Source: Dietzia sp. B32 (lineage in GTDB: Bacteria > Actinomycetota > Actinomycetes > Mycobacteriales > Mycobacteriaceae). Taken from it: a stretch of 64,000 nt of DNA. The notes under the pieces are model-generated. The model made no database searches and was not told where the DNA came from. It worked only from the letters and a program-made list of their open reading frames with translations. The stretch is taken from assembly GCF_024732245.1 (NCBI RefSeq), contig NZ_CP093845.1, forward strand, positions 248,001 to 312,000, given 5' to 3'. This document shows, piece after piece, positions 31,464 through 41,876 of the stretch; the first letter of the stretch is position 1, and every line of letters starts with the position of its first letter. The translations under genes and the position numbers were made by a program.

Positions 31464-31505
31464 ACACGACAGCGGCCCCGCCGATCGGCGGGGCCGCTGT
31501 CGTGT
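31464..31505. terminator. Perfect 42-bp palindromic terminator between convergent genes
   Basis: 21-bp arms (ACACGACAGCGGCCCCGCCGA and its exact complement) meet with no unpaired centre. It lies 16 bases before the end of the minus-strand repeat-protein gene and downstream of ctaA, so it can end both. No T-run. Confidence 0.75.
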
Positions 31506-31521
31506 GCCGCAGGTCAGGGAA

Positions 31522-33057
31522 TCAGACCAGCGAACCCGAACCAGCCATGCGCTTCCAGTGCCCGGCCGGCACATCGGTGCGCGAGACCAGCTCACGCGTC
31601 CAGTCCGATCCGGTCAGACCGGAGATCCCGTCACGGACCGCCTCGGCCTCCGACAGGCTGTCGACCATCGTGTCGCCCAGGACGCCGTCGGCGCCCACCA
31701 GGGTGACGCGGACACCACAGCGACCCACGGGCTGGAGGACGACGTCCGCCGACCCACCGTGGCGGGACAGGAACTTCTCGACGAACTTGGCGGTCTTGGC
31801 CGGCGGGGTGGGGCCCGAGGGCACCGGCGCCGCCTCGATCTTCTCGGCGGGCGCCTTCTCGGCCGGCGTGTCCTTCGCGGCAGCCGGCTCCTCCTGCGTC
31901 GCCGGGCCGCCTTCATCGCCCGCGCCAGCCGCCGCCGGCTGGGAGGCCGCCGGTGCGTCCGCGGGTCGGTCAGCCGCGGACGGCGCCGAGTCGGCCGAGC
32001 CGGTGGCGTCGACGTCCTTCGACTCGTCGGCAGTCTCCGCAGCGGGGGTCGCCTGCGCGGCGGGCGCGGTGCCACCGCCCAGCGTCAGACCGCCGGGCTT
32101 GCCGCCGCCCGGTGCCTTGGCCTTGCTCCCGCCGCCCAACGTGAGGCCGCCGGGCTTGCCGCCGCCCGGTGCCTTGGCGGAGGAACCGCCGCCGAGGGTC
32201 ACTCCGCCGGACTTCTTCTCGGCCGGAGCCGCATCGGTGGCGCTCTCCGCCTTCGCCGCGGGCACCGGGGCCGCCTGTGCTGCGGGCGCCGGGTCCCCCG
32301 CGGGCGTCGACGCCGCGGCCGGGGTGGGGGCCTTGTCGTCGCCTCCCGATGCCGCAGCGGCACCGGCCGCAGCGGCACCGGCCGCGCCACCCAGGACGAG
32401 TTTGCCCGCAGAACCGCCACCGGGGGCCTTGGCCTTGGAGCCGCCCCCGAGCTTGAGCCCGCCGCCGGACGGTGCGGACGGTGCGGACGGTGCGGCCGCC
32501 GGTGTCGGGGCCGCCGGAGCCGGGGAGGCGGCCGTCTCATCCGACTGCGCGGCGTTCGCGGCCGGCTCGGCAGCAGGCTGCGCCGGAGCCGACCCCGTCT
32601 CGGCGGGGTCGGACGCCGTGGAACCGGCCGGGGCGGGTGACGCGGCAGCGGCCGGCTGGGCGGGTGACGCGGCAGGGGCCGACGATGCGACGGGAGCGCC
32701 GCCGTCGACCTCGGTGATACGCGAACCGTGAAGGGTGGACGCACCCCCGCCCGGTGCGCGCGGGGCGCGGCGACCGAGCGAGACGGCCCCGCCCGATCCG
32801 CTCGCGGCCGGGGCCGGGGTCTCCTGCGCGGGGGTCTCCTGCACGGGGGATGCCGTCTGTGCGGGTCCGGTGGCCTCGGCAGCCGCCGCCCCGGGAGCCT
32901 CCGTCCGCGGCGCGGCCGTCTCCGGAGCGTCCTCGGGTGCCGCCTGGGAGCGGGTGGACGCGGCCGGCGACCCGGACCCACTGGTGGTGATCTCGGGCCA
33001 TCCGGTCGCCCGGACTCGCGGCCCCCCGGCGTACTGGGAAAGGATCTGCAGGCTCAT
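31522..33057 (-). CDS. Ala/Pro/Gly-rich repeat protein with conserved ends (Rv1455-like position)
   Basis: 511 aa. The first ~25 residues (MSLQILSQYAGGPRVRATGW) and last ~95 (from TAKFVEKFLSRHGGSADVVL to the end) look ordered. The middle ~380 residues are low-complexity Ala, Pro, Gly, Glu. In it a motif, LxLGGGSxAKAPGGG, appears three times, with KPGGLTLGGG linking copies, and a weaker VSLGRRAPRAPGGG at about residue 92. The C-terminal part has one Cys (GRCGVRVTL). There is no signal peptide or membrane helix. It sits between ctaA and qor in opposite orientation, the place of Rv1455 in M. tuberculosis; function unknown. TAGGCT ends 6 nt before the ATG, so a leaderless start is likely. Confidence 0.78.
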   Translation of the reverse strand: MSLQILSQYAGGPRVRATGWPEITTSGSGSPAASTRSQAAPEDAPETAAPRTEAPGAAAAEATGPAQTASPVQETPAQETPAPAASGSGGAVSLGRRAPRAPGGGASTLHGSRITEVDGGAPVASSAPAASPAQPAAAASPAPAGSTASDPAETGSAPAQPAAEPAANAAQSDETAASPAPAAPTPAAAPSAPSAPSGGGLKLGGGSKAKAPGGGSAGKLVLGGAAGAAAAGAAAASGGDDKAPTPAAASTPAGDPAPAAQAAPVPAAKAESATDAAPAEKKSGGVTLGGGSSAKAPGGGKPGGLTLGGGSKAKAPGGGKPGGLTLGGGTAPAAQATPAAETADESKDVDATGSADSAPSAADRPADAPAASQPAAAGAGDEGGPATQEEPAAAKDTPAEKAPAEKIEAAPVPSGPTPPAKTAKFVEKFLSRHGGSADVVLQPVGRCGVRVTLVGADGVLGDTMVDSLSEAEAVRDGISGLTGSDWTRELVSRTDVPAGHWKRMAGSGSLV

Positions 33058-33063
33058 GGGGGT

Positions 33064-33069
33064 AGCCTA
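33064..33069 (-). promoter_or_regulatory. Putative -10 (TAGGCT) for the repeat-protein gene
   Basis: On the minus strand TAGGCT is separated from the ATG at 33057 by exactly 6 nt (ACCCCC), with no Shine-Dalgarno. It lies in the 113-bp divergent spacer shared with qor. Confidence 0.5.
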
Positions 33070-33157
33070 TCGCCTCCCCCGCCCCGCCCACGCCGGCACT
33101 CCCGCGAACAGGCGAACCGATGGACCCGCACCGGCTGCGTCGGGCCCGACCCTCCCG

Positions 33158-33163
33158 GATACT
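33158..33163 (+). promoter_or_regulatory. Putative -10 (GATACT) for qor
   Basis: GATACT ends 7 nt before the qor ATG at 33171; no Shine-Dalgarno. Weaker match than the other leaderless-type hexamers. Confidence 0.35.
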
Positions 33164-33170
33164 GGGCTCC

Positions 33171-34139
33171 ATGAGAGCCATTGAGATCTCCGGACACGGT
33201 GGACCCGAGGTGCTGACGCCGGTCGAGGTGGACACGCCCTCCCCAGGGCCGGGCGAGGTGCTCGTGCGCACCACCGCGGTCGGGGTGAACTACATCGACA
33301 CCTACTTCCGCGAGGGCATCTACTCCCGGGAGCTGCCCTTCGTCCCGGGTAGCGAGGGGACGGGAGTGGTCGAGGAGGTCGGCGAGGGCACTCCCGACCT
33401 GGTGGTCGGCGATCGGGTGGCCTGGTGCCAGGTGCCCGGGTCGTACGCGCAGTACGTGGTGGCGCCGGCCGAGTCGCTGGTGACCGTGCCGGAGGGGGTC
33501 GACGACGAGGTGGCGGCCTCGATGCTGCTGCAGGGACTCACGGCGCACTACCTGATCACCGACACCCACCGGGCCGTACCCGGTGACACCGTGCTGATCA
33601 CCGCCGGCGCGGGTGGTGTGGGTCAGCTCCTCATCCAGATGGCCACGGTCCATGGCTATCGGGTGATCACCACGACATCGACCGAGGAGAAGGCGCAACT
33701 GTGCCGGAACCTGGGGGCGCACCACGTGCTGCTCTACCCCGAGGCGACCCCCGACAGGGTCCGGGAGCTCTCCGACGGCGGCGTCTCGGTGGTGTTCGAC
33801 GGGGTGGGCCGGGACACCTTCGACGACAGCCTGGCCTCGCTGGCCCGTCGGGGGACGCTCGTGCTCTTCGGCGCGGCGAGTGGTCCGGTTCCCCCGGTGG
33901 ACCCGCAGCGGCTCAACGCGGCCGGCTCGGTGTTCCTCACCCGGCCGAGCTTGGGTGACTTCATCGCCGGCACGGCGGAATTCCGCGAGCGCGCGGCAGA
34001 GGTCCTCGAGGGGATCGTCGACGGGTCGCTGCGGTTGTCTGTGGGCGCGGGCTTCGCCCTGTCGGACGCCGCTGAGGCGCACCGGGCACTGCAGTCGCGA
34101 CAGACCACCGGATCCGTCGTCCTCCACCCCACCCGCTGA
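33171..34139 (+). CDS. qor: NADPH:quinone oxidoreductase, zinc-independent MDR family
   Basis: 322 aa. GroES-like N-terminal half (VGVNYIDTYFREGIYSRELP, then VPGSEGTGVVEEVG) and a Rossmann half with ITAGAGGVGQLLIQMA at about residue 143. The Zn-binding Cys/His set of alcohol dehydrogenases is absent, as in Qor. It likely reduces quinones with NADPH. The ATG at 33171 gives the family N-terminus MRAIEISGHGG; the in-frame upstream ATG at 33120 has no support. Same neighbourhood as Rv1454c. Confidence 0.92.
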   Translation: MRAIEISGHGGPEVLTPVEVDTPSPGPGEVLVRTTAVGVNYIDTYFREGIYSRELPFVPGSEGTGVVEEVGEGTPDLVVGDRVAWCQVPGSYAQYVVAPAESLVTVPEGVDDEVAASMLLQGLTAHYLITDTHRAVPGDTVLITAGAGGVGQLLIQMATVHGYRVITTTSTEEKAQLCRNLGAHHVLLYPEATPDRVRELSDGGVSVVFDGVGRDTFDDSLASLARRGTLVLFGAASGPVPPVDPQRLNAAGSVFLTRPSLGDFIAGTAEFRERAAEVLEGIVDGSLRLSVGAGFALSDAAEAHRALQSRQTTGSVVLHPTR

Positions 34140-34160
34140 GCGGCGCGTGGGGTCGAGTGG

Positions 34161-35201
34161 TCAGGCGAGCGGGATGAGCTCTGCGACCGTCTGTAGTCCC
34201 AGGAGGGCGTCGACGGACAGCGCCACGAACACCCCGGCCAGGTAGTTGTTCGACAGGATGAACAACTTCAGGGGCTTGACCTCGATGCCGCGGTGGACCC
34301 CGGCCTCGAGACGGTGGGCCATGATGATGAACCACACGCCGAAGCCGACGGCGCCGGCGGCGTACACCCACCCGGCCGCGGGGATCAGTGCCAGGGTGCA
34401 CAGGACCGTCACCCAGGTGTAGATGGTGATGCGGCGGGTGACGCCCTCGGCGGACATGACCACGGGCAACATCGGGACACCCGCGGCCTCGTAGTCCTCC
34501 TTGTAGCGCATCGCCAGCGCCCAGGTGTGCGGCGGAGTCCAGAAGAAGATGATGAGGAACAGGACGATCGCCTGCCACCAGTTGTGCGGCTGGCCCTCGG
34601 GGAGGTGGTCCGTGATCACGGCCCACGACACCAGCACCGGCATGCATCCGGCGGCTCCGCCCCACACGACGTTCTGGGCGGTGCGACGCTTGAGGATCAT
34701 CGTGTAGACGAATACGTAGAAACAGATCGTCAGCAGGATGAAGAACGCGGCCAACCAGCTGCCGGCGAGCAACCCCAGCCAGAGCATGCTCGAGGCACCG
34801 AGGACCAGACCGAAGATCAGGGCGGCCCGGGTGCTGATCGCGTGACGCGCCAGCGGCCGGCGCTCCGTCCGCTTCATCACCTTGTCGATGTCGGCGTCGA
34901 CCACCATGTTGAGCGAGTTGGCGCTGGCCGCCCCGAGCCAGCCACCCACCAGTGTGAGCAGGACCAATGAGATGGACAGGCCCGTGTCGTCGCCGCTCAG
35001 GAGGGCGCCTCGATCGGCCTGCAGCATCGCGGGGATCGCCGCGACGAGGAGCAGTTCGATCACTCGGGGCTTGGTGAGGGCGATGTACGCCATCACCACA
35101 TCCGTCAGACGGGCTCGCCCGCTCGCCGGAGCCGGCCGCCCCGTGGACTCGGGAGGGGAGACGGATGGTCCCCCACTCCGGGTCGGGGTGGAATCGTGCA
35201 C
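34161..35201 (-). CDS. ctaB: Protoheme IX farnesyltransferase (heme O synthase)
   Basis: 346 aa. A ~35-residue polar N-terminus precedes up to nine membrane helices. The prenyltransferase motifs are [21 protein letters not shown] (N-x-x-x-D-x-x-x-D) and, in the second half, [13 protein letters not shown], which together hold the Mg-farnesyl-PP. It makes heme O, substrate of CtaA. Start is a GTG at 35201, preceded by GAGGAG. It is divergent from the tkt operon, with a 176-bp spacer. Confidence 0.94.
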   Translation of the reverse strand: MHDSTPTRSGGPSVSPPESTGRPAPASGRARLTDVVMAYIALTKPRVIELLLVAAIPAMLQADRGALLSGDDTGLSISLVLLTLVGGWLGAASANSLNMVVDADIDKVMKRTERRPLARHAISTRAALIFGLVLGASSMLWLGLLAGSWLAAFFILLTICFYVFVYTMILKRRTAQNVVWGGAAGCMPVLVSWAVITDHLPEGQPHNWWQAIVLFLIIFFWTPPHTWALAMRYKEDYEAAGVPMLPVVMSAEGVTRRITIYTWVTVLCTLALIPAAGWVYAAGAVGFGVWFIIMAHRLEAGVHRGIEVKPLKLFILSNNYLAGVFVALSVDALLGLQTVAELIPLA

Positions 35202-35377
35202 CGGAACTCCTCGCAGCAGACGTCAACGCACTACTGCGCCGATACTACGTCCCCCCTGCGCGGTCCGCGAAAGAGCGGGGGCGGGGACCGTACGCCCCGC
35301 CGCGCCCGCGACCACTAAGGTGGTTCACGACATACGCGCGGATCCGCGCCGCACCCTCAGACCCGGGAGAACCACAA
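35202..35377. promoter_or_regulatory. Divergent promoter region between ctaB and tkt
   Basis: 176 bases without a gene. On the minus strand, toward ctaB, TTGACG is visible 20 bases before the ctaB start region. On the plus strand, CACTAAGGT is a possible -10 for tkt with about 60 bases of leader, and GGGAGA is the tkt Shine-Dalgarno. I see no known operator. Confidence 0.35.
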
Positions 35378-37489
35378 GTGACCAGCGCGTCGGAGATCAC
35401 CGAGCTCACCACTGCACGCCACCCGTCCGACTGGACCGAACTCGACACCCGCGCCGTGGACACCGCGAGGGTCCTCGCCGCGGAGGCCGTGCAGAAGTGC
35501 GGCAGCGGCCACCCGGGCACCGCGATGAGTCTCGCGCCGCTCGCGTACACGCTCTACCAGCGCATCATGCGGCACGACCCCACCAACCCCACGTGGGTCG
35601 GCCGGGACCGCTTCGTCCTGTCCTGTGGGCACACCTCCCTCACCCAGTACATCCAGCTGTACCTCGCCGGCTTCGGTCTGGAGCTGGACGACCTCAAGGC
35701 GCTGCGGACCTGGGGGTCCAAGACCCCCGGACACCCGGAGTGGCGTCACACCGACGGCGTGGAGATCACGACCGGCCCGCTCGGTCAGGGACTGGCCTCC
35801 GCGGTCGGCATGGCGATGGCCGCACGCTACGAGCGCGGTCTGTTCGATCCGGAGACCCCGTCGGGCAAGAGTCCGTTCGACCACTTCATCTACGTGATCG
35901 CCTCCGACGGGGACATCCAGGAAGGCGTCACCGCCGAGGCGTCCTCCCTCGCCGGCACCCAGCAGCTCGGCAACCTCATCGCGATCTACGACGACAACGA
36001 GATCTCGATCGAGGACGACACGAAGATCGCCTTCAACGAGGACGTCGCGGCACGCTACGAGGCGTACGGCTGGCATGTGCAGACGGTGAACGGCGGCGAG
36101 GACGTCGCCGCCATCGAGGAGGCGATCGCCGATGCGCGCGCGGTCACCGACAAGCCGTCTCTCATCGTGCTGCGCACGATCATCGCCTACCCGGCTCCCA
36201 CGATGATGAACACCGGTGCCTCTCACGGCGCGGCGCTCGGCCAGGACGAGGTCGACGCGGTCAAGGAGGCGCTCGGTATGGGCGGTACCGATCCGTTCAC
36301 GGTCGAGGACGAGGTGATCGCCCACACGCGGGCCGCCCGCGACCGGGGTGCCCGCGTCCACGCGCAGTGGAGCGACATGTTCCACGCCTGGGCGGAGGCG
36401 AACCCGGAGCGGAAGGCGCTGTTCGACCGTCTCTACTCGGGCAAGCTCCCCGAGGGCTGGGACGCCGGGCTCCCGACCTGGGACGCCGATGCCAAGGGTG
36501 TCGCCACGCGCAAGGCCTCGGCGGAGGCGATCCAGGCCCTGGGTGCGGCCCTGCCCGAACTGTGGGGCGGTTCCGCGGACCTGGCGGGGTCCAACAACAC
36601 ACCCATCAAGGGTGCGGACTCCTTCGGCCCGTCGACCATCTCCACCGACACGTGGACCGCGTCGCCCTACGGCCGGAACCTGCACTTCGGTGTCCGCGAG
36701 CACGCGATGGGGGCGATCCTCAACGGAATCGCGCTGCACGGCCCCACCCGGCCCTACGGCGGGACCTTCCTGATCTTCAGTGAGTACATGCGTCCGGCAG
36801 TCCGGCTGGCCGCACTGCAGGGCAGCAACGCGTACTACGTGTGGACGCACGACTCGATCGGTCTGGGCGAGGACGGCCCCACCCATCAGCCGGTCGAGCA
36901 GCTGGCCGCCCTGCGCGCCATCCCCGGGTTGGCGATCCTCCGCCCGGCCGATGCCAACGAGACCGCGGCGGCGTGGCGCGCCATGCTGGAGGCGCTCGAC
37001 GGGCCCAAGGGCCTGTGCCTGACCCGTCAGGACGTCCCCGTTCTCGAGGGCACCAAGGAACTCGCCCGCGAGGGCGTGGAGCGCGGCGGATACGTCCTCG
37101 CCGAGGCGTCGACGGGCACTCCCGAGGTGATCCTCATGGGCACCGGGTCCGAGGTGCAGCTGGCCGTCCGGGCACGTGAGGTCCTCGAGGCGGAGGGGGT
37201 GCCGACCCGGGTGGTCTCCATGCCGTGCGTCGAGTTCTTCGATCAGCAGGACGCCGGGTACCGCGAGTCGGTGCTCCCCCGCTCCGTCCGTGCCCGGGTG
37301 AGCGTCGAGGCCGGCATCGCCATGCCGTGGCACCGGTTCATCGGGGACGCCGGTCGGGCCGTCTCGCTCGAGCACTTCGGCGCCTCCGCGCCCTACCAGA
37401 CCCTGTTCACCGAGTTCGGGATCACCGCCGATGCGGTGGTCTCCGCGGCCCGCGAGTCCCTCGCGGCCGCCCGAGGGGAGGCATCATGA
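35378..37489 (+). CDS. tkt: Transketolase
   Basis: 703 aa. N-terminal thiamine-diphosphate site: [19 protein letters not shown] near residue 39, [14 protein letters not shown], and the ThDP motif [14 protein letters not shown] with YDDNEISI. The middle domain has [17 protein letters not shown] with the catalytic Glu. It shuttles two-carbon units in the non-oxidative pentose-phosphate pathway. Start is the GTG at 35378, preceded by GGGAGA; the ATG at 35165 is outside the conserved region. First gene of tkt-tal-zwf-opcA-pgl; the stop overlaps tal (ATGA). Confidence 0.97.
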   Translation: MTSASEITELTTARHPSDWTELDTRAVDTARVLAAEAVQKCGSGHPGTAMSLAPLAYTLYQRIMRHDPTNPTWVGRDRFVLSCGHTSLTQYIQLYLAGFGLELDDLKALRTWGSKTPGHPEWRHTDGVEITTGPLGQGLASAVGMAMAARYERGLFDPETPSGKSPFDHFIYVIASDGDIQEGVTAEASSLAGTQQLGNLIAIYDDNEISIEDDTKIAFNEDVAARYEAYGWHVQTVNGGEDVAAIEEAIADARAVTDKPSLIVLRTIIAYPAPTMMNTGASHGAALGQDEVDAVKEALGMGGTDPFTVEDEVIAHTRAARDRGARVHAQWSDMFHAWAEANPERKALFDRLYSGKLPEGWDAGLPTWDADAKGVATRKASAEAIQALGAALPELWGGSADLAGSNNTPIKGADSFGPSTISTDTWTASPYGRNLHFGVREHAMGAILNGIALHGPTRPYGGTFLIFSEYMRPAVRLAALQGSNAYYVWTHDSIGLGEDGPTHQPVEQLAALRAIPGLAILRPADANETAAAWRAMLEALDGPKGLCLTRQDVPVLEGTKELAREGVERGGYVLAEASTGTPEVILMGTGSEVQLAVRAREVLEAEGVPTRVVSMPCVEFFDQQDAGYRESVLPRSVRARVSVEAGIAMPWHRFIGDAGRAVSLEHFGASAPYQTLFTEFGITADAVVSAARESLAAARGEAS

Positions 37490-38592
37490 CCAACGCCAAT
37501 CTCGCCGCCCTGAGCGCCTCCGGCGTCTCCGTGTGGCTCGACGACCTGTCGCGGCAGCTCCTGGCCTCCGGCGAGCTCGAGAAGCGGATGTCCGCGTACT
37601 CGATCGTCGGCGTGACGACCAACCCCGCGATCTTCCAGTCGGCACTGGCCGACTCCTCCGCGTACGAGAGTGCGCTCGCCGAGGCGGTCCGGGCCGATCG
37701 CGACGTGGATTCCGTCGTCCGGGCCCTGACCACGTCCGACGTCCGCGACGCCTGTGACGTGCTGGCGGACATCCACCGGACGACCGACGGGGTGGACGGC
37801 CGTGTCTCCCTCGAGGTGGATCCCGGTCTCGCGGACGACACCGCGGGAACCGTCACCCAGGCGGTGGAGCTGTCCGAGGTGGTCGACCGACCGAACGTCA
37901 TGATCAAGATCCCCGCCACCGCCGCGGGCCTGCCGGCCATCACGGATGTCATCGGCAAGGGGATCGACGTCAACGTCACCTTAATCTTCTCGGCGGCGCA
38001 GTACCGCAAGGTCGCCGAGGCGTACCTGACCGGGCTCGAGCAGGCTGTCGCAGCAGGGCACGACCTGTCCGCCATCCACTCGGTGGCGTCGGTGTTCGTC
38101 TCCCGGCTGGACACCGAGATCGACTCCCGACTTCCGGGATCGTCCGACCTGCGCGGCCAGGCCGGGCTGGCGAACGCCCGCCTGTGCCAGGAGGTCTACG
38201 ACGAGGTCTTCGACCCGGCCGGTCGCTTCGGTGAGTTGGCCGATCGCGGGGCCCGCCCCCAGCGTCTCCTGTGGGCCTCTACGGGGGTCAAGGACCCGGC
38301 GTACCCGGACACCCTCTATGTGACCGGTCTGGTCACCCACGGCACGGTCAACACCATGCCGTTCGGCACCATCGAGGCGTTCGCGGACCACGGCGTCGTC
38401 GAGGGCGACACGGTCCGCGGCACCGCCGAGGCGTCCCGGGCCACTCTCGACGCCGTGCGCGCCGAGGGCGTGGACTTGGAGGAGGTCTTCGCGCTCCTGG
38501 AGCAACAGGGCGTGGAGAAGTTCGTGACCGCCTGGGACGATCTGGTGGACACCGTGCGGGCGCGGATCGACGAGATCCCGACCGGGTCGTGA
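37486..38592 (+). CDS. tal: Transaldolase
   Basis: 368 aa actinobacterial class (about 370 aa). Substrate and catalytic motifs are [13 protein letters not shown] near residue 42 and the Schiff-base Lys in [16 protein letters not shown] around residue 145, followed by [14 protein letters not shown]. It exchanges three-carbon units between sugar phosphates. Start is the ATG at 37486, preceded by GGGGAGG and overlapping the tkt stop; its own stop overlaps zwf (GTGA). Confidence 0.96.
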   Translation: MTNANLAALSASGVSVWLDDLSRQLLASGELEKRMSAYSIVGVTTNPAIFQSALADSSAYESALAEAVRADRDVDSVVRALTTSDVRDACDVLADIHRTTDGVDGRVSLEVDPGLADDTAGTVTQAVELSEVVDRPNVMIKIPATAAGLPAITDVIGKGIDVNVTLIFSAAQYRKVAEAYLTGLEQAVAAGHDLSAIHSVASVFVSRLDTEIDSRLPGSSDLRGQAGLANARLCQEVYDEVFDPAGRFGELADRGARPQRLLWASTGVKDPAYPDTLYVTGLVTHGTVNTMPFGTIEAFADHGVVEGDTVRGTAEASRATLDAVRAEGVDLEEVFALLEQQGVEKFVTAWDDLVDTVRARIDEIPTGS

Positions 38593-40169
38593 GCGGCTCC
38601 GACGGCGGGGGCACACGGGTCGACGAGGTCCCGGGGGGAGCGCCGGAGGGATGGTCCAATCCTCTCCGCGACCCGCGGGACCGTCGGCTCCCCCGGATCG
38701 CGGGGCCGTCCGGCCTCGTGATCTTCGGCGTCACCGGTGACCTGTCCAAGAAGAAGCTCATCCCGGCGATCTACGACCTGGCCAACCGTGGTCTGCTCCC
38801 GCCGGGTTTCTCCCTGATCGGGTTCGGACGTCGGAAGTGGGCGCACGACGAGTTCGCCGCGTTCGCACGCGAACAGGCCCGGGAACGGTGCCGTACCCCG
38901 TTCCGAGAGGACGTGTGGGAGCAGCTCGCCGCCGGGCTGAGGTTCGTCACCGGGACCTTCGACGACGACGAGGGCTTCGATCGCCTCGCGGCCCAGCTGG
39001 AGGCCCTGGAGGCCGAACGTGGGACCGCCGGCAACTACGCGTTCTACCTGTCCATCCCCCCGGACGACTTCCCGACCGTCTGCCGGCACCTCGATCGCAC
39101 CGGGTGCACCCGCGGTCCGGAGGGATCCTGGCGCCGGGTCGTCATCGAGAAGCCCTTCGGACACGACCTGGCCAGCGCGCGCGAGCTCAACGCCGTGGTG
39201 GGTGCGGTGTTCCCCGAGGACTCGGTGTTCCGCATCGATCACTATCTGGGCAAGGAGACCGTCCAGAACATCCTCGCATTGCGTTTCGCCAACCAACTCT
39301 TCGAGCCGGTGTGGAACGCGAACCACGTCGACCACGTCCAGATCACCATGGCCGAGGACATCGGTCTGGGTGGCCGGGCCGGCTACTACGACGGCATCGG
39401 CGCCGCGCGGGACGTCATCCAGAACCACCTCATCCAGTTGATGGCGCTTATCGCGATGGAGGAACCGACAGACTTCTCCGCTGCCGCTCTGCGGGCGGAG
39501 AAAACCAAGGTCCTCGAGTCGACCTCGCTGGCGCTGCCGATAGCCGAGACGGCCGCGCGAGGTCAGTACGCGGGGGGTTGGCAGGGATCCGAACAGGTCG
39601 TGGGGCTGAAGGACGAAGAGGGGTACGACCCCTCCTCGACCACCGAGACCTATGCCGCGATCACCCTCGAGGTCCACAACCGGCGCTGGGCGGGAGTCCC
39701 GTTCTACCTCCGCACCGGTAAGCGTCTGGGACGGCGCGTCACGGAGATCGCCGTAGTCTTCCGCCGCGCTCCGCACCTGCCGTTCGACGCGACCATGACG
39801 CAGGAGCTCGGCCAGAACGCCCTGGTCATCCGGGTCCAACCAGACGAGGGTGTCACCCTGCGCTTCGGTTCCAAGGTCCCCGGCACCGCGATGGAGGTCC
39901 GGGACGTCAACATGGACTTCGCCTACGGCGAGGCGTTCACCGAGTCCTCCCCCGAGGCGTACGAGCGTCTCATCCTGGACGTCCTCCTCGGAGAGCCCTC
40001 GCTCTTCCCGGTCTCCCGCGAAGTCGAACTGAGCTGGCAACTGCTGGACCCCGTCCTGCAGGAGTGGGAATCGGACGGGACCCCCGAGCAGTACCAGGCG
40101 GGTACCTGGGGGCCGAGGGGCGCCGACGAGATACTGGCCCGCAGTGGCCGCACATGGAGGCGACCGTGA
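38589..40169 (+). CDS. zwf: Glucose-6-phosphate 1-dehydrogenase
   Basis: 526 aa. NADP-binding [19 protein letters not shown] near residue 45 and the catalytic [13 protein letters not shown] with its His around residue 217. [11 protein letters not shown] is the substrate-binding Lys region. First oxidative pentose-phosphate step. GTG at 38589 overlaps the tal stop, which gives a polar ~37-residue N-terminal extension ([17 protein letters not shown]); the next start choices would be shorter. The stop overlaps opcA by 4 nt. Confidence 0.96.
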   Translation: MSGSDGGGTRVDEVPGGAPEGWSNPLRDPRDRRLPRIAGPSGLVIFGVTGDLSKKKLIPAIYDLANRGLLPPGFSLIGFGRRKWAHDEFAAFAREQARERCRTPFREDVWEQLAAGLRFVTGTFDDDEGFDRLAAQLEALEAERGTAGNYAFYLSIPPDDFPTVCRHLDRTGCTRGPEGSWRRVVIEKPFGHDLASARELNAVVGAVFPEDSVFRIDHYLGKETVQNILALRFANQLFEPVWNANHVDHVQITMAEDIGLGGRAGYYDGIGAARDVIQNHLIQLMALIAMEEPTDFSAAALRAEKTKVLESTSLALPIAETAARGQYAGGWQGSEQVVGLKDEEGYDPSSTTETYAAITLEVHNRRWAGVPFYLRTGKRLGRRVTEIAVVFRRAPHLPFDATMTQELGQNALVIRVQPDEGVTLRFGSKVPGTAMEVRDVNMDFAYGEAFTESSPEAYERLILDVLLGEPSLFPVSREVELSWQLLDPVLQEWESDGTPEQYQAGTWGPRGADEILARSGRTWRRP

Positions 40170-41086
40170 TCATCGACCTACCCGACACCTCGACGCGGGA
40201 GATCGCCAAGAAGCTCGTGCAGATCCGCGAGGACGCCGGGTTGAGCACCATCGGACGGGTCCTGACACTGATCGTGATCACCGATCATGTCCGCGGCAGT
40301 GAGTCCGCGATCGAGGCGGCCAACGAGGCCAGCCGGGAACACCCGTGCCGGGTCATCGTCGTGATCCGCGGTCGCCGCGCGGACGCGGACAGGCTCGACG
40401 GTCAGATCCGCGTCGGGGGCGACGCCGGCGCGGCAGAGGTCGTCGTGCTGCGCACCTCCGGCGCGATGGCGTCCCAGTCTGCGTCCCTGGTGACCCCGTT
40501 GCTGTTGCCGGACACGCCACTCGCCGTGTGGTGGCCCCGCCACTCCCCCACGCTGCTGTCCGAGGACAGGGTGGGCAGACTCGCGAGGCGTCGGATCGTC
40601 GACTCCGACGCGGAGGGGCACCCGACCGATGCCCTGGCCAAGCGGGCGGCCGGGTACTCGCCCGGCGACACCGACCTGGCGTGGGCGCGCATCACGCACT
40701 GGCGATCGCTGCTCGCCGCAACGCTGGACAGCCCGCCGTTCGAACCCATCACCGGAGCGACGGTGTGCGGTCCGGAGCGGGCGGCCTCGGTGGACCTGGC
40801 CGGTGGTTGGCTGGCGTCGCGTCTCGGCATCGACGTCCTCCGGGCCGTCGGGCCGAGGATGGTCGTCCTCGAGCGGGCATCCGGGTCCATCGTCCTCGAG
40901 CAGATCAGCCCCACCTCGGCCGAGCTCCGCATCACCGGTCAGGCGCCCACGCGGGTCGCCCTCGTCGGTCGGAGTATCGCCGACTGTCTGTCGGAGGAGC
41001 TGCGGCGCATGGACACCGACGGCGTGTACGCGGATGCCCTGGCGAACCATGACCGCGTCATCTACACCTCGGCCTCCGTCCGCTGA
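40166..41086 (+). CDS. opcA: OpcA, glucose-6-phosphate dehydrogenase assembly/activator protein
   Basis: 306 aa. Typical OpcA N-terminus ([19 protein letters not shown]) and the conserved SLVTPLLLPDTPLAVWWP block. In cyanobacteria and actinobacteria OpcA is required for full G6PDH activity and redox control; here zwf is directly upstream. The GTG at 40166 overlaps the zwf stop and is preceded by GGAGG; an ATG at 40154 would cover that Shine-Dalgarno and is less likely. Position equals Rv1446c. Confidence 0.93.
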   Translation: MIIDLPDTSTREIAKKLVQIREDAGLSTIGRVLTLIVITDHVRGSESAIEAANEASREHPCRVIVVIRGRRADADRLDGQIRVGGDAGAAEVVVLRTSGAMASQSASLVTPLLLPDTPLAVWWPRHSPTLLSEDRVGRLARRRIVDSDAEGHPTDALAKRAAGYSPGDTDLAWARITHWRSLLAATLDSPPFEPITGATVCGPERAASVDLAGGWLASRLGIDVLRAVGPRMVVLERASGSIVLEQISPTSAELRITGQAPTRVALVGRSIADCLSEELRRMDTDGVYADALANHDRVIYTSASVR

Positions 41087-41133
41087 GCCGGGGCTCGCGT
41101 CAGATCCCGACCACACCCACGACAGGAGCGCCG

Positions 41134-41856
41134 ATGTCAGTCACCCGTCATCTCGTACACCCGGATTCCGAGGCCCTCGCCGAGGCTGCAGCACTGGCGA
41201 CTGCCGGGCATTTAGGCGACCGGATCGCGGTGGCCGGGCATGCGACCCTGTCCCTCACGGGTGGGTCGGTGGGCGTGAAGACCGCCGCCGCGCTCGCCCG
41301 GGCCGACATCGACTGGAACAGCGTGACCGTCTTCCTGGGTGACGAACGCTTCGTCCCGGTGGACGACGCCGAACGCAACGACGGGCAACTCGACGCCGTT
41401 CTGCTCGGCGTCATCGGCGACCGTGCCGTCATCCACCGGTGGCCGGCGCGCGGCCCCGAGTTCGACGACGTCGATAGCGCAGCCGAGGCATTCCTGCGGG
41501 CCGTGGACCTACCCGCCGGCGATGGACCGCTGTTCGACGTCACGCTGCTGGGTATGGGCCCCGAGGGACATATCGACTCGATCTTCCCGCACTCCCCGGC
41601 GATCGCCGAGGTCGAGCGGCTCGCGGTGGGCGTGCGTGACTGTCCCAAGCCCCCGCCTGAGCGGCTCACCTTCACCCTTCCCGCCGTCCGCCGGTCGCGG
41701 CACGTGATCGTCGTGGCCGCCGGCGACGGGAAGGCTGAGGCGGTGGCGAAGGGCCTCGGCGGGGCCGATCCCGCGGACTGGCCGGTCGCCGGCGCCGTCG
41801 GCATGGAGTCCACCACCTACCACCTGGACGGACCGGCCGCTTCGATGCTGGGTTAG
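41134..41856 (+). CDS. pgl: 6-phosphogluconolactonase
   Basis: 240 aa of the NagB/RpiA/DevB-type lactonase family. Motifs are ALARADIDWNSVTVFLGDER, VPVDDAERN and LLGMGPEGHIDSIFP, with the catalytic Glu/His. It hydrolyses the lactone that Zwf makes. ATG at 41134 is preceded by ACAGGAG. The end of the gene, with its stop codon, is duplicated in tandem just downstream (see the 16-bp repeat). Last gene of the pentose-phosphate operon. Confidence 0.95.
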   Translation: MSVTRHLVHPDSEALAEAAALATAGHLGDRIAVAGHATLSLTGGSVGVKTAAALARADIDWNSVTVFLGDERFVPVDDAERNDGQLDAVLLGVIGDRAVIHRWPARGPEFDDVDSAAEAFLRAVDLPAGDGPLFDVTLLGMGPEGHIDSIFPHSPAIAEVERLAVGVRDCPKPPPERLTFTLPAVRRSRHVIVVAAGDGKAEAVAKGLGGADPADWPVAGAVGMESTTYHLDGPAASMLG

Positions 41857-41876
41857 ACAGCTGCTGGGTTAGACAG
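41846..41876. repeat. 16-bp tandem duplication of the pgl gene end
   Basis: TGCTGGGTTAGACAG at 41846-41860 and again at 41862-41876. The first copy contains the last pgl codons and the TAG stop. Further weak echoes (GCGTCAGA twice, GATGCTGGGCTGACC) follow up to about 41923. The spacer holds no gene. Confidence 0.85.

Noticed and set aside
31522-33057. TerD-like domain suggested by VSLG/VTLGGG segments
   Set aside because: The resemblance is limited to a few residues around Gly and Leu; the Asp/Asn calcium-binding residues of TerD are missing.
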